A stretch of DNA of 64,000 nucleotides. It comes from a bacterium (GTDB lineage: Bacteria; Bacillota; Bacilli; Lactobacillales; Streptococcaceae). The translations under genes and the position numbers were made by a program. The notes beneath the pieces are model-generated. The model was not told the origin of the DNA. It saw nothing but the letters and a program-made list of their open reading frames with translations, and did no database searches. The stretch covers positions 1 to 64,000 of the forward strand of contig CAJNCI010000007.1 of assembly GCA_905221215.1 (NCBI GenBank), read 5' to 3'. The first letter of the stretch is position 1, and the number at the start of each line of letters is the position of its first letter. Shown piece after piece: positions 27,385 to 35,757 of the stretch.

Positions 27385-29328
27385 TTATTTCTCAACGCGT
27401 GATTTGTTGGCGATATCAGCAAGGATAGCTTGAACAAAGTCATCAACTGAGACAGTTTGTGTTTCTTTTTGGCCATAACGACGAACGTTGACAGTTCCGT
27501 CTTCCATTTCCTTGTCCCCAACAATCAATTGGTAAGGAATCTTGCTGGTTTGTGAAGCACGGATCTTGAACTGCATTTTTTCATTGCGTTCATCCACATC
27601 AGCACGGACACCACGGTCACGTAGTTTCTTAGCCACTTCCCAAGCGTAGTCTACGTGTTTTTCGTTAGAAACTGGGATGAGGGTTACTTGGTGTGGTGCA
27701 AGCCATGTTGGGAAGGCACCCTTGTAGTTTTCAATCAAGATAGCTGTGAAGCGTTCCATAGTTGAGATAACTCCACGGTGGATCATAACTGGACGGTGTT
27801 CTTCACCATCAGCTCCGATGTATTTGAGGTCGAAGCGTTCTGGAAGTAAGAAGTCAAGCTGGATAGTAGAAAGGGTTTCTTCTTTACCAAGGGCAGTTTT
27901 AACCTGGATATCCAATTTTGGTCCGTAGAAGGCTGCTTCACCCTCAGCTTCAAAGTAGTCCACACCCATTTCGTCAAGGGCTGCACGAAGCATAGTTTGA
28001 GCATTTTCCCACATCTCATCGTTATCAAAGTACTTGTGAGTATCTTGAGGGTCACGAAGAGAGAGACGGAAGCGGTATTCAGTCAAGTTGAAGTCTTCAT
28101 AAACATCGATAATCAACTGAAGGGCACGTTGGAATTCTTCTTGGATTTGTTCTGGGGTAACGAAGAGGTGCCCATCGTTGAGAGACATTTCACGCACACG
28201 TTGAAGACCAGTGAGGGAACCAGATTTTTCGTAACGGTGCATCATACCGATTTCAGCGATACGGATTGGCAATTCGCGGTATGAGTGAACATGGTGTTTG
28301 AAGACTTGAATGTGGTGTGGACAGTTCATTGGACGAAGGACAAATTCTTCCCCGTCACCCATGTCCATGGTTGGGAACATGTCTTCTTGATAATGATCCC
28401 AGTGACCAGAAGTCTTGTAAAGTTCAACAGACGCAAGTGGTGGAGTGTAGACGTGTTGGTAGCCTGAAGCTAGCTCTTTGTCTACGATGTAGCGTTCCAA
28501 CTCACGACGAATAGTCGCACCATTTGGCAACCAGAATGGAAGTCCTTGCCCAACCTCTTGAGAAATCATGAAGAGGTCAAGTTCTTTACCAAGTTTACGG
28601 TGGTCACGCTCCTTAGCTTCTTCACGCATTTGAAGGTAGTTTTTCAAGTCTTTCTTGTCAAACCAAGCTGTACCGTAGATACGTTGCATCATAGCGTTGT
28701 CGCTATTTCCGCGCCAGTAAGCACCTGCTACATGGAGAAGGTGGAAGATTTGGATACGGCCTGTTGATGGAACGTGAGGTCCACGGCAAAGGTCCACGTA
28801 TTCACCCTGACGGTAGATAGTCAAACCACCCTCGTCTTCAGAGTGTTCTTCAATCAATTCCAACTTGTAAGGGTCGTTCTTGAAGATTTCACGAGCCTCG
28901 TCTTTCGTAACTTCTTCACGGATTGATGGGAAGTTTTCTTTGACGATTTTTTGCATTTCTTCTTCGATACGAGGAAGGTCTTCATTTGAGATTTGACCAG
29001 CAGTATTGTCAGTATCGTAGTAGAAACCATCTTCGATAGCTGGACCAACTCCCAAGTGAATGTCTGGGAAAAGGCGACGAGCTGCTTGGGCGAACAAGTG
29101 GGCAGCTGAGTGACGCAAGATTGGAAGGGCATCTTCGTGATCAGGTGTCACGATTTCGATACTTCCATCTTCAGTGATAGCACGAGTTGTGTCGATGAGT
29201 TTGCCGTTGAATTTACCAGCCAAGGCTTTTTTAGCTAGGGAATTGCTGATAGATTGGGCAATTTCAAAAGTAGTAACGCCAGATTCGAATTCACGAACAG
29301 CGCCATCTGGGAAAGTAATGTTAATCAT
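27385..29328 (-). CDS. thrS: Threonyl-tRNA synthetase
   Basis: This 647-residue class II synthetase charges tRNA-Thr. Domains: TGS (about 1-62); editing domain with HSAAH (HxxxH, near residue 77) and a CRGPHVPS cysteine; catalytic core (about 240-540) with the zinc cysteine in MNCPHH and class II motif 3; and an anticodon-binding domain (about 541-647). A longer frame opens at 29460, but the start at 29328 has AAGGAGAACATC before it and gives the family length. The extra upstream codons lie in the T-box leader. Confidence 0.96.
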   Translation of the reverse strand: MINITFPDGAVREFESGVTTFEIAQSISNSLAKKALAGKFNGKLIDTTRAITEDGSIEIVTPDHEDALPILRHSAAHLFAQAARRLFPDIHLGVGPAIEDGFYYDTDNTAGQISNEDLPRIEEEMQKIVKENFPSIREEVTKDEAREIFKNDPYKLELIEEHSEDEGGLTIYRQGEYVDLCRGPHVPSTGRIQIFHLLHVAGAYWRGNSDNAMMQRIYGTAWFDKKDLKNYLQMREEAKERDHRKLGKELDLFMISQEVGQGLPFWLPNGATIRRELERYIVDKELASGYQHVYTPPLASVELYKTSGHWDHYQEDMFPTMDMGDGEEFVLRPMNCPHHIQVFKHHVHSYRELPIRIAEIGMMHRYEKSGSLTGLQRVREMSLNDGHLFVTPEQIQEEFQRALQLIIDVYEDFNLTEYRFRLSLRDPQDTHKYFDNDEMWENAQTMLRAALDEMGVDYFEAEGEAAFYGPKLDIQVKTALGKEETLSTIQLDFLLPERFDLKYIGADGEEHRPVMIHRGVISTMERFTAILIENYKGAFPTWLAPHQVTLIPVSNEKHVDYAWEVAKKLRDRGVRADVDERNEKMQFKIRASQTSKIPYQLIVGDKEMEDGTVNVRRYGQKETQTVSVDDFVQAILADIANKSRVEK

Positions 29329-29404
29329 GATGTTCTCCTTACTTATATTATTGACGAATGTGTTAACCCTATTCTGAAAACAGGGACAGAGGATAGTGAA
29401 AGCT

Positions 29405-29622
29405 AGAAAAACAAAAAGCGACATCCTCGAAAGGACGTCGCAACGTGGTTCCACCTTCATTTATGTTCCTCAAAAAAGAGGGACACCTCTGATTGGCTCT
29501 AACGTGGCCACCGTTTTATGTTTTCATAAAAACTCAAGAGTAGTATCAGTTTAGGCTTTCTATGCGTTTCCAGCAACCACGCACTCTCTAGTAGAAAGGG
29601 ACTAAGTGACTTGTCTCTATGG
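29405..29622 (-). promoter_or_regulatory. T-box leader (threonine type) of thrS
   Basis: The minus strand carries the stem I elements AGAGAGTGCG and GTTGCTGGAAAC, the conserved T-box AAGGTGGAACCACG (29444-29457) and a terminator stem GCGACGTCCT / AGGATGTCGC with a T-run (29412-29441). Uncharged tRNA would favour the antiterminator. The likely specifier is the ACT in GATACTACT. Threonine follows from the gene served. Confidence 0.9.
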
Positions 29623-29625
29623 ATT

Positions 29626-29653
29626 ATTATAGCATGATTGTGAGATTTTTCAA
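29626..29653 (-). promoter_or_regulatory. thrS promoter
   Basis: On the minus strand TTGAAA (29653-29648) and TATAAT (29631-29626) are spaced by 16 bases, just upstream of the T-box. Confidence 0.8.
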
Positions 29654-29678
29654 GGATTTTGTGAAAGTTTTTTGTTTT

Positions 29679-30023
29679 TCATTTTTGTAGAATATGCTTG
29701 ATACCAATACCAGCAGCCATGCCCACCAGAGCCAAGGTTTCATAGATTAGCAAGTAAATTAGTATAAACTCACCAAAAGTTATGATAGTAAAGCAAAAGA
29801 GCAGTCCGTTACCAATTAACCACCAAAGTGAGAAACGGAAACGGTAGCTATAGAGTAGCGATATAATCAAGATTACCAGAGGTGTAAAGAAGAGAATATT
29901 ATTTACGTAGAGACTCTTGAGCAAAAGGGGGTCAGAAATAATTAGTGATAACAACTGATAAAGTGGCCAATAAAAGAAAAATATGACCAGATAGTAGGGG
30001 AGATGGGAATAGAATCTACGCAT
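29679..30023 (-). CDS. Hypothetical membrane protein
   Basis: This 114-residue protein consists almost entirely of four hydrophobic helices, with Arg and His at the N-terminus and a short Lys-rich tail. An in-frame GTG at 30032 lies within the ACGAGGTG ribosome-binding sequence, so ATG 30023 is the likely start. It resembles the 137-residue pair at 16758-17603 in size and topology, but I see no clear shared motif. Its promoter region diverges from rpsO. Confidence 0.55.
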   Translation of the reverse strand: MRRFYSHLPYYLVIFFFYWPLYQLLSLIISDPLLLKSLYVNNILFFTPLVILIISLLYSYRFRFSLWWLIGNGLLFCFTIITFGEFILIYLLIYETLALVGMAAGIGIKHILQK

Positions 30024-30108
30024 GATAATCACCTCGTTTTAAAAAACAGACAACTTGGATTTCTTACTATGATTATTATAGCATATTTAAAACAAGAAAG
30101 TAAATCTG

Positions 30109-30137
30109 TTGACAAAGAAGTTAGTTATTGGTAGAAT
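30109..30137 (+). promoter_or_regulatory. rpsO promoter
   Basis: TTGACA and TAGAAT are separated by exactly 17 bases. The leader of about 85 bases carries short inverted repeats (GTCGTAAAGAC; AGGCATGCC), possibly the S15 autoregulatory site, but I cannot confirm the fold. Confidence 0.85.
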
Positions 30138-30227
30138 AGGGATTGTCGTAAAGACAAATAACTTCTTCTTGGTTACAGGCATGCCAACCTGTCACTCGGA
30201 TGAAGCCAAATAAAAAGGAGAAACATC

Positions 30228-30497
30228 ATGGCAATCTCAAAAGAGAAAAAAAATGAAATCATCGCACAATATGCACGTCACGAAGGTGATACAGGTTCAG
30301 TAGAGGTTCAAGTTGCTGTCCTTACTTGGGAAATCAACCACCTTAACGAACACATCAAACAACACAAAAAAGACCACGCTACTTACCGTGGATTGATGAA
30401 AAAAATCGGTCGCCGTCGTAACTTGCTTGCATACTTGCGTAAAAACGACGTTAACCGTTACCGTGAGTTAATCAACTCTCTAGGACTTCGTCGCTAA
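30228..30497 (+). CDS. rpsO: Small ribosomal subunit protein S15
   Basis: This 89-residue protein binds 16S rRNA early in 30S assembly. The family core [26 protein letters not shown] and [10 protein letters not shown] is intact. AAAAGGAG precedes the ATG. It is monocistronic, with a terminator at 30631. Confidence 0.98.
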   Translation: MAISKEKKNEIIAQYARHEGDTGSVEVQVAVLTWEINHLNEHIKQHKKDHATYRGLMKKIGRRRNLLAYLRKNDVNRYRELINSLGLRR

Positions 30498-30630
30498 TTC
30501 AAGATACAAAGGCCGTCAAAAGCACAAAGCAAAAATAGGAAAATTGACGAAGAAACTTCAGTTTCTAGGAGATTTTATCTTTTTTGCCAAGTGCTTAGGC
30601 CGTGTTCAATTGAGCATATCTTGATAATGA

Positions 30631-30658
30631 AGCTACTCTAAATTGGGTAGCTTTTTTG
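30631..30658 (+). terminator. rpsO terminator
   Basis: AAGCTACTC and GGGTAGCTT form the stem, followed by TTTTTT. Confidence 0.85.
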
Positions 30659-30663
30659 TATGG

Positions 30664-30713
30664 ATTTTAGACAGAGCTCAAGTTAGCTCTCTGATTTTCA
30701 GAGGGCTTTTTAC
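30664..30713 (+). repeat. Terminator-like repeat R1, copy 1
   Basis: It contains GAGCTCAAGTTAGCTCTCTGA and a TCAGAGGGC hairpin partner followed by TTTTT. Better-conserved copies occur at 30966-31022 and 31985-32041. Confidence 0.7.
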
Positions 30714-30720
30714 GTTGTTA

Positions 30721-30769
30721 CCTTACCTCGATATACTCAAGTATAATCTTCGGTTACGGTTCCTAGCAC
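30721..30769 (+). repeat. Repeat R2, copy 1
   Basis: This 49-bp stretch begins CCTTACCTCGATATACTC and ends GGTTCCTAGCAC. It matches 32051-32099 at 48 of 49 positions. Confidence 0.85.
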
Positions 30770-30793
30770 TGTAAGGTAAAATAAACCAGATAT

Positions 30794-30817
30794 TCTCCCT
30801 TCAGGGAGATTTTTTTG
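30794..30817 (+). terminator. Hairpin terminator
   Basis: TCTCCC-TTCA-GGGAGA is followed by a T-run. From 30827 to 30965 I see no gene, only the palindrome GTGTTC-GAT-GAACAC near 30935. Confidence 0.7.
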
Positions 30818-30965
30818 TTTCACTAAAAATTTTGTACAACCTTCGCCTCGTCGCCTAGTCTATAAACGGTTTATCCAGCAAGAATTATGATGCTAAGGGC
30901 GTAAGAAATCCGTATGAAAATAGGGAAATGACACAGTGTTCGATGAACACAAGGAGTTTCATCTT

Positions 30966-31022
30966 TTTCACTAGGATTTTAGCCCGGGCTCAAATCAGCT
31001 CTCTGACTTCAGAGGGCTTTTT
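30966..31022 (+). repeat. Terminator-like repeat R1, copy 2 (left flank of the cadD cassette)
   Basis: TTTCACTAGGATTTTAGCCC leads into the hairpin GCTCTCTGA-CT-TCAGAGGGC and a T-run. It matches 31985-32041 at 55 of 57 positions. Confidence 0.8.
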
Positions 31023-31102
31023 TATTGAGGTTTTATCGGTCACAATTTTGGAGACTACAAAAACCTCAAATGGTATCAGCTAATTACACCATAAGGGTGC
31101 GT

Positions 31103-31131
31103 AGCTACTCGGCTTGAAAAGCCGAGTAGCT
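31103..31131. other. Perfect hairpin upstream of cadD
   Basis: AGCTACTCGGCTT and AAGCCGAGTAGCT form a 13-base stem with a 3-base loop. No T-run follows, so it is not an obvious terminator. Confidence 0.6.
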
Positions 31132-31168
31132 GTCTGCAAGCCCCTTCGGAGAGCCCACACTTTACGAA

Positions 31169-31194
31169 GTAAAGTATAGTATGTTATACTTTAC
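31169..31194. promoter_or_regulatory. 26-bp operator-like dyad upstream of cadD
   Basis: GTAAAGTATA-gtatgt-TATACTTTAC is a perfect 10-base inverted repeat with a 6-base spacer. A third arm, ACTTTAC, precedes it at 31159-31165. The size suits a homodimeric repressor such as an ArsR or PadR protein. No regulator gene is adjacent. A 13-codon mini-ORF (31195-31236) begins just after it. Confidence 0.55.
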
Positions 31195-31258
31195 ATGGAA
31201 GTAGTCACCGAATTCCAGTTAGAAATTACTTTGTAACTACGTTTTAAGGAGGAGTAAA

Positions 31259-31333
31259 ATGCTTTCCTATGTTCGAAATTACCCACTAGCGATAGCTAAA
31301 TTAATGTGTCTGTGCTCTCCTAAAATCTGCTGA
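31259..31333 (+). CDS. Putative 24-residue cysteine-ended leader peptide upstream of cadD
   Basis: A strong AAGGAGGAG site precedes an ATG opening a 24-codon frame, whose C-terminus LMCLCSPKIC has three cysteines. It ends 30 bases before cadD. A CTCCT at 31317-31321 inside it could pair with AGGAG (31352-31356) of the cadD ribosome-binding site. Together this looks like a translational-attenuation leader, with cysteines that could link ribosome progress to thiol or metal stress. No homologue is known to me, and function is inference. Confidence 0.45.
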   Translation: MLSYVRNYPLAIAKLMCLCSPKIC

Positions 31334-31363
31334 TTTATTACTGACCAATACAGGAGGTTTTTT

Positions 31364-31975
31364 ATGGGACAGACAATCATATCTGCTATTGGTGTTTATA
31401 TTTCCACCAGTATCGATTATTTAATTATTTTATTTATTTTATTTGCACAGCTATCACAGAATAAACAAAAATGGCATATTTATGCGGGACAATATCTAGG
31501 CACAGGCTTACTTGTAGGGGCGAGTTTAGTTGCTGCTTATGTCGTTAATTTCGTGCCTGAAGAATGGATGGTTGGATTGCTTGGTTTAATCCCTATCTAT
31601 TTAGGGATTCGCTTTGCAATTGTTGGAGAAGGTGAGGAAGAAGAGGAAGAAATTATTGAAAGATTAGAACAAAGCAAGGCAAATCAACTGTTTTGGACAG
31701 TTACATTGCTGACAATTGCGTCTGGCGGAGATAATTTAGGTATCTATATACCTTATTTTGCTTCATTAGATTGGTCACAGACCCTCGTGGCCTTGCTTGT
31801 GTTTGTAATCGGCATAATTATCTTATGCGAGATTAGTCGGGTGTTATCCTCTATTCCGTTAATATTCGAGACAATTGAAAAATACGAGCGAATCATTGTG
31901 CCCTTAGTATTCATTCTACTTGGACTATACATCATGTATGAAAATGGCACGATAGAGACTTTTCTGACCGTGTAG
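31364..31975 (+). CDS. cadD: CadD family cadmium resistance transporter
   Basis: This 203-residue inner membrane protein has about six helices and an acidic loop GEGEEEEEEI near residue 90. The CadD/LysE-like pattern is clear: ISTSIDYLIILFILFAQ near the start and SGGDNLGIYIPYFA in the centre. Family members confer cadmium resistance by efflux or sequestration. The usual ArsR partner CadC/CadX is not adjacent. Near-identical terminator repeats flank the gene, which suggests a moved cassette. AGGAGG precedes the ATG. Confidence 0.9.
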   Translation: MGQTIISAIGVYISTSIDYLIILFILFAQLSQNKQKWHIYAGQYLGTGLLVGASLVAAYVVNFVPEEWMVGLLGLIPIYLGIRFAIVGEGEEEEEEIIERLEQSKANQLFWTVTLLTIASGGDNLGIYIPYFASLDWSQTLVALLVFVIGIIILCEISRVLSSIPLIFETIEKYERIIVPLVFILLGLYIMYENGTIETFLTV

Positions 31976-31984
31976 ATTTTTTTG

Positions 31985-32041
31985 TTTCACTAGGATTTTA
32001 GCCCGAGCTCAAATTAGCTCTCTGACTTCAGAGGGCTTTTT
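31985..32041 (+). repeat. Terminator-like repeat R1, copy 3 (cadD terminator)
   Basis: It directly follows the cadD stop and ends in the hairpin GCTCTCTGA-CT-TCAGAGGGC plus T-run, so it probably terminates cadD. Confidence 0.8.
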
Positions 32042-32050
32042 ATATTGTCG

Positions 32051-32099
32051 CCTTACCTCGATATACTCAAGTATGATCTTCGGTTACGGTTCCTAGCAC
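32051..32099 (+). repeat. Repeat R2, copy 2
   Basis: It is 48 of 49 identical to 30721-30769, in the same orientation and the same order after R1. This points to duplication of an R1-R2 module around the cadD region. Confidence 0.85.
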
Positions 32100-32131
32100 A
32101 ATAAAACCAACTATATTCATTCTTTCTCATC

Positions 32132-32160
32132 TTGTTCCATTGTTGAAAATATGGTATACT
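32132..32160 (+). promoter_or_regulatory. Promoter of the FecCD-type operon
   Basis: TTGTTC and TATACT are spaced by 17 bases. The gene starts 50 bases downstream behind AAAGGAGG. I see no clear Fur or MtsR-type box. Confidence 0.6.
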
Positions 32161-32209
32161 TTTCATGAGAATTTTCTAAATTTTTAATATTCTATCAAAG
32201 GAGGTTTGC

Positions 32210-33256
32210 ATGCTTTCCAAATTTTCTGGAAGCCGACGGGACCTGCAATTTTTGTTACTTTTAGGTATTTTGCTAGCTGTTTTAGGAATTTCCCTCTTTC
32301 TAGCAGTCTCTATGGGATCCGTTGCGATTCATCTAAGCGATACCTATCGGATTATTTTGAGCAGGTTGGGATTTCCTCTTGAGATAGGAGAGGTTTCCAA
32401 GTCTACTCTTGCCATTGTATGGAACATGAGATTCCCCCGAGTATTGTTAGGCTTGATAGTTGGGGCTGGTCTTTCTATGTGTGGTAGCGTGATGCAGTCT
32501 ACAGTGAACAATCCCATCGCAGAGCCTTATGTCTTAGGAATATCTGCGGGTGCAACTCTAGGGGCAACCTTGAGCATCATTCTTGGTTTAAAAGTGATGA
32601 TTAGCCTTGGAGCTTTTCTTGGAGCTATTTTGGCAACAATTGCTGTCCTCATCATTGCCTCTATGCAGGGAAGGATGACGACTTCCAGTCTGATCTTATC
32701 AGGAACGGTTGTCAATGCTCTTTTTCTGGCATTTTCCAATTTTATAATCTCAGTTGGAGCTAACGCGGACAGTGTGATGACCATTAAGTTTTGGACCATG
32801 GGCTCGCTTGCTGGGACTACCTGGTCTGACTTAGTCTTGCCAACTATAGTAGTAGGAATGGCCTTTCTATTTTTCTCTACTCAGTATCGTGTTTTTAATG
32901 CGATGATGATGGGAGATGAGGCTGCTTTAACTTTGGGGATTCCCTTACGCTTTTATTGGTATCTTTATGTGACCATGGTGGCTGTGCTGACAGCAGTCTT
33001 AGTGGCAACCTGTGGGATTATTGGATTTGTTGGTCTGATTACTCCTCACTTAGCTCGAGGGTTAGTAGGAACGAATTATAAGAGACTTTTCCCTGTTGCG
33101 ACTTTACTAGGTGCCCTTTTTGTTATCTGGGCAGATGTACTCTCTCGTGTCACTATTCCAAATGCTGAGTTGCCTATTGGTATTTTCACGGCCTTAGTAG
33201 GTGCTCCCTTCTTTATTTACATTGTTGGAGGTAAGCGAAGGGAGGTGAAGGGCTGA
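32210..33256 (+). CDS. FecCD-family iron(III)-siderophore ABC transporter permease
   Basis: This 348-residue BtuC/FecCD permease has about ten helices and the family stretches RFPRVLLGLIVGAGLSMCG, NPIAEPYVLGISAGATLG and GFVGLITPHLARGLVG. The last is the ATPase-coupling loop. Family substrates are ferric siderophores, heme or cobalamin. The esterase at the end of this operon favours a siderophore. One permease gene is present, so it should act as a homodimer. It is separated from the ATPase gene by one base. Confidence 0.92.
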   Translation: MLSKFSGSRRDLQFLLLLGILLAVLGISLFLAVSMGSVAIHLSDTYRIILSRLGFPLEIGEVSKSTLAIVWNMRFPRVLLGLIVGAGLSMCGSVMQSTVNNPIAEPYVLGISAGATLGATLSIILGLKVMISLGAFLGAILATIAVLIIASMQGRMTTSSLILSGTVVNALFLAFSNFIISVGANADSVMTIKFWTMGSLAGTTWSDLVLPTIVVGMAFLFFSTQYRVFNAMMMGDEAALTLGIPLRFYWYLYVTMVAVLTAVLVATCGIIGFVGLITPHLARGLVGTNYKRLFPVATLLGALFVIWADVLSRVTIPNAELPIGIFTALVGAPFFIYIVGGKRREVKG

Positions 33257-33257
33257 T

Positions 33258-34013
33258 ATGGACTTGATTTGTCAGGATGTCCACTTTGGACTAGGGGAGA
33301 AAAAAATCCTCAAAGGAGTTTCTCTTAGGATTGAGGGGCATCAATTTCACACGATATTAGGGCCAAATGGAAGTGGAAAAACCAGTCTGCTTAAACTCCT
33401 CTATCGTCAGGAAAAGGCGGACAAAGGCTTGATAAGCCTAGATGGAAAACCTCTTGAACAATGGACAATCAAAGAAACAGCCAAGCAAATGGCGGTCGTC
33501 ACCCAGTTTAATCAATTGCAGTTTGATTGTACAGTTGAGGAAATTGTCTTGCTGGGAAGAACTCCCCACCTCTCTTTTTTACAGAAGGAAAGGGAAAGGG
33601 ATTATGCCCTCGTTCAAGATGCTCTTGTCAAGGTGGATATGCTTGAGAAGAAAACTCGTCTCTATTCGTCTCTATCAGGGGGGGAGAAACAACGAGTCTT
33701 ATTAGCCCGCGCCTTGGCGCAAGAACCGACTCTCTTGCTACTGGACGAACCAACCAATCACCTGGATATCAAGTATCAGCTAGACTTGTTGGCCATTGTG
33801 AAGAATCTCAAGGTCAATGTTCTAGCTGTCCTACATGATATTCAACTTGCTTGTCGCTATTCGGATTATCTCTATCTGATGAAAGAGGGAGAAATCCTTT
33901 ACCAAGGGACTCCAAAGGAGACCATCACCCCTGAGTCATTGCAAGCTGTATACGGAGTTCAAAGTCAGGTGACTTGGACCGAGGATCAGCAAGCCATGAT
34001 TCACTATTTATAA
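33258..34013 (+). CDS. FecE-type siderophore ABC transporter ATPase
   Basis: This 251-residue ATPase has Walker A GPNGSGKTS, signature SLSGGEKQRV, Walker B LLLDEPTNHLD and an H-loop in AVLHDIQLA. The helical subdomain VLLGRTPHLSFLQK is typical of FepC/FhuC proteins. It energises the upstream permease. The ribosome-binding site GGAGGTG lies in the last codons of the permease gene, so translation is coupled. Confidence 0.92.
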   Translation: MDLICQDVHFGLGEKKILKGVSLRIEGHQFHTILGPNGSGKTSLLKLLYRQEKADKGLISLDGKPLEQWTIKETAKQMAVVTQFNQLQFDCTVEEIVLLGRTPHLSFLQKERERDYALVQDALVKVDMLEKKTRLYSSLSGGEKQRVLLARALAQEPTLLLLDEPTNHLDIKYQLDLLAIVKNLKVNVLAVLHDIQLACRYSDYLYLMKEGEILYQGTPKETITPESLQAVYGVQSQVTWTEDQQAMIHYL

Positions 34014-34032
34014 GAATGAAAAGGAAAACTAG

Positions 34033-35042
34033 ATGAAAAAAACACTCAGTATTTTACTGGTAACAGTAGCTACTTTAACGATGGCAGCTTGTGGTAATAC
34101 TACTACAGAAAAAGCTACCACACAATCTAGCACAGAAACAAGTCAAAAGGCCAGCGCAGAGACGACTTATCCGCTAACGGTCAAAACCTATGATGCTAAG
34201 GGAAATGAAGTCGAACAAGTCTTTGACAAGGCACCTGAAAAAGTGATCACCAACAATCTTTCAACCACCGAAATCTTATTGGAGTTAGGCTTGAAGGATA
34301 AAATTGCTGGCATGCTCAACCCTGATAATGCTGTGACGGACAAATACAAGGACGCGATTTCGACTATTCCTCAAATTGGGGATAAAAAACAGTCTCACAA
34401 GAGACAGTCCTTTCTTATGAGCCAGACGCTGTGATGGGTCGAAACATGATGTTCTCTGAAAAATCCTTGGGGACAGTTAACACTTGGAATGAAAATAAAA
34501 TCCCAGTTTATACACAAAAAGCTTCTCTCTCAACGATTCAGCAAGATTTGGGGAATATCGTAGAAGATGTCAAAAATCTGGGAATGATTTTTAATGTTCA
34601 GGACAAGGCCAATGAATACGCAGCCCAATTACAAACTAAAATTGACGCTGTTAAGAAAGCAAACCCAGCAAGCCAAGGTGAAAAGAAAAAGGCTTTGATT
34701 ATGGTTGCTTATAATGACGAAACCTTCGGCGCTTACAAGTCTGCTTTGCAAGAAAGTTTGCTGAATCAACTTGGTTATACCAACGTTGCAACGGGAACAT
34801 CAGGCTTGACCTTGGAAAATCTCGTGTCAATGGATCCTGAGTTGATTATCTATGTAACCAGCGACCGCAATAAAAAATTGGATGAAAAAGCAGTAGAGTT
34901 GATGAAGGCAAATGCTGTTTTGGAAAGCGTTCCTGCTATTAAGAATCAAAAAATCATGACTATCTCTTACGATGAGTTGATGGATTACGGTCCAGCAGTG
35001 ATTGATTCCCTTGAGAAAATCAATGACTTTATCAATAAATAA
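34033..35042 (+). pseudogene. Siderophore-binding lipoprotein gene with a one-base frameshift
   Basis: The first part (34033-34434) encodes a signal peptide with lipobox TMAAC and the start of a FepB/BtuF-like fold (APEKVITNNLSTTEILLELG). After GDKK in an A6 tract (34384-34389) the frame is lost. The matching continuation (TVSQETVLSYEPDAVMGRN) lies in the next frame and runs to 35042. Adding one A would restore a protein of about 336 residues. Both parts are well conserved, so the change is recent, programmed by slippage, or a sequencing error. GGAAAA precedes the ATG. Confidence 0.85.
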
Positions 35043-35715
35043 TGAGTTTGATTGGGAAGGAATCCAAGTCAAGGTCAGCCTGCCTTCGACCTATGATCCC
35101 AATCAAATCTATCCAGCGATTCTCTTGAATGATGGAAACTTGGATTTCCTATCATCCCTGTCCGATTCTGTGATTTTAGTGGGCTTGACCTCTAAAAATC
35201 GCCTAGACGACTACACGCCCTGGAAGGCATCTGCTCTGAGAGATGGGGCTCCAGATTTTGGCGGTCAGGCAAATGCCTATCATTATCATTTATTTGGAGG
35301 TCTTTTAGATAAGTTGCAGTCGCTTTATCGACTGGACAAAAATCGTCTTGCTTATGGAGGTTACTCACTAGGTGGTTTGGCGGCAGTTTACAGTCTTTTC
35401 AGCTTTGACAAGGTTTCCTGTGTCTTCTCCATCTGCGGTTCCTTTTGGTATCCTGATTTTGTGACTTACTGTAGGGAAGAAAAGGTGAAAAATTTGGACT
35501 GTTTACTGTATTTACAGAATGGTCAAACAGAAGGAGCTCATCATAGCAATCGCTTGGCTCAAGCACCAGTCTATGCTGAGCAGATCCATACTAGTCTTCA
35601 AAAACGCTATCCGAATGGTCAGTTTGTCTTTGATCCTTATGGGCACCATGAACAAGTTGATGAGCGATTTCTAGCCTTTTCCGGCTGGTTGGCCCAAAAA
35701 TGGAAAATCAAATAA
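35023..35715 (+). CDS. Siderophore esterase-like alpha/beta-hydrolase (Fes/IroE type)
   Basis: This ~230-residue protein of the esterase D/Fes family has the nucleophile elbow GGYSLGG, an early ILLNDGNLDFL strand and a late YGHHEQVDERF histidine. It has no signal peptide. As the last gene of the uptake operon, overlapping the binding-protein gene by about 20 bases, it probably hydrolyses the imported ferric-siderophore ester to release iron. A TTG start at 35002 is possible. ATG 35023 is preferred, with only a weak ribosome-binding site, so translational coupling is likely. Confidence 0.82.
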   Translation: MTLSINNEFDWEGIQVKVSLPSTYDPNQIYPAILLNDGNLDFLSSLSDSVILVGLTSKNRLDDYTPWKASALRDGAPDFGGQANAYHYHLFGGLLDKLQSLYRLDKNRLAYGGYSLGGLAAVYSLFSFDKVSCVFSICGSFWYPDFVTYCREEKVKNLDCLLYLQNGQTEGAHHSNRLAQAPVYAEQIHTSLQKRYPNGQFVFDPYGHHEQVDERFLAFSGWLAQKWKIK

Positions 35716-35723
35716 AAGAATTA

Positions 35724-35750
35724 TCCCTTGGCTTTTGCCAAGGGATTGTT
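35724..35750. terminator. Terminator of the siderophore operon
   Basis: TCCCTTGGC-TTTT-GCCAAGGGA is a perfect 9-base stem between convergent genes. Confidence 0.75.
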
Positions 35751-35757
35751 GTGTTTT

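Noticed and set aside
29329..29460. Longer N-terminus for threonyl-tRNA synthetase from 29460
   Set aside because: The extra codons lie inside the T-box leader, and a strong ribosome-binding site precedes 29328.
30820..30965. Small RNA or truncated gene between the rpsO terminator and cadD
   Set aside because: There is a palindrome (GTGTTCGATGAACAC) but no promoter-terminator pair or frame that I can defend.
31195..31236. 13-codon mini-ORF after the dyad upstream of cadD
   Set aside because: It has no ribosome-binding site. It may be a regulator remnant or chance, so it is not listed as a gene.
34431..35042. A separate 203-residue binding protein gene
   Set aside because: It has no signal peptide or good ribosome-binding site and is the continuation of the lipoprotein gene after a one-base shift.
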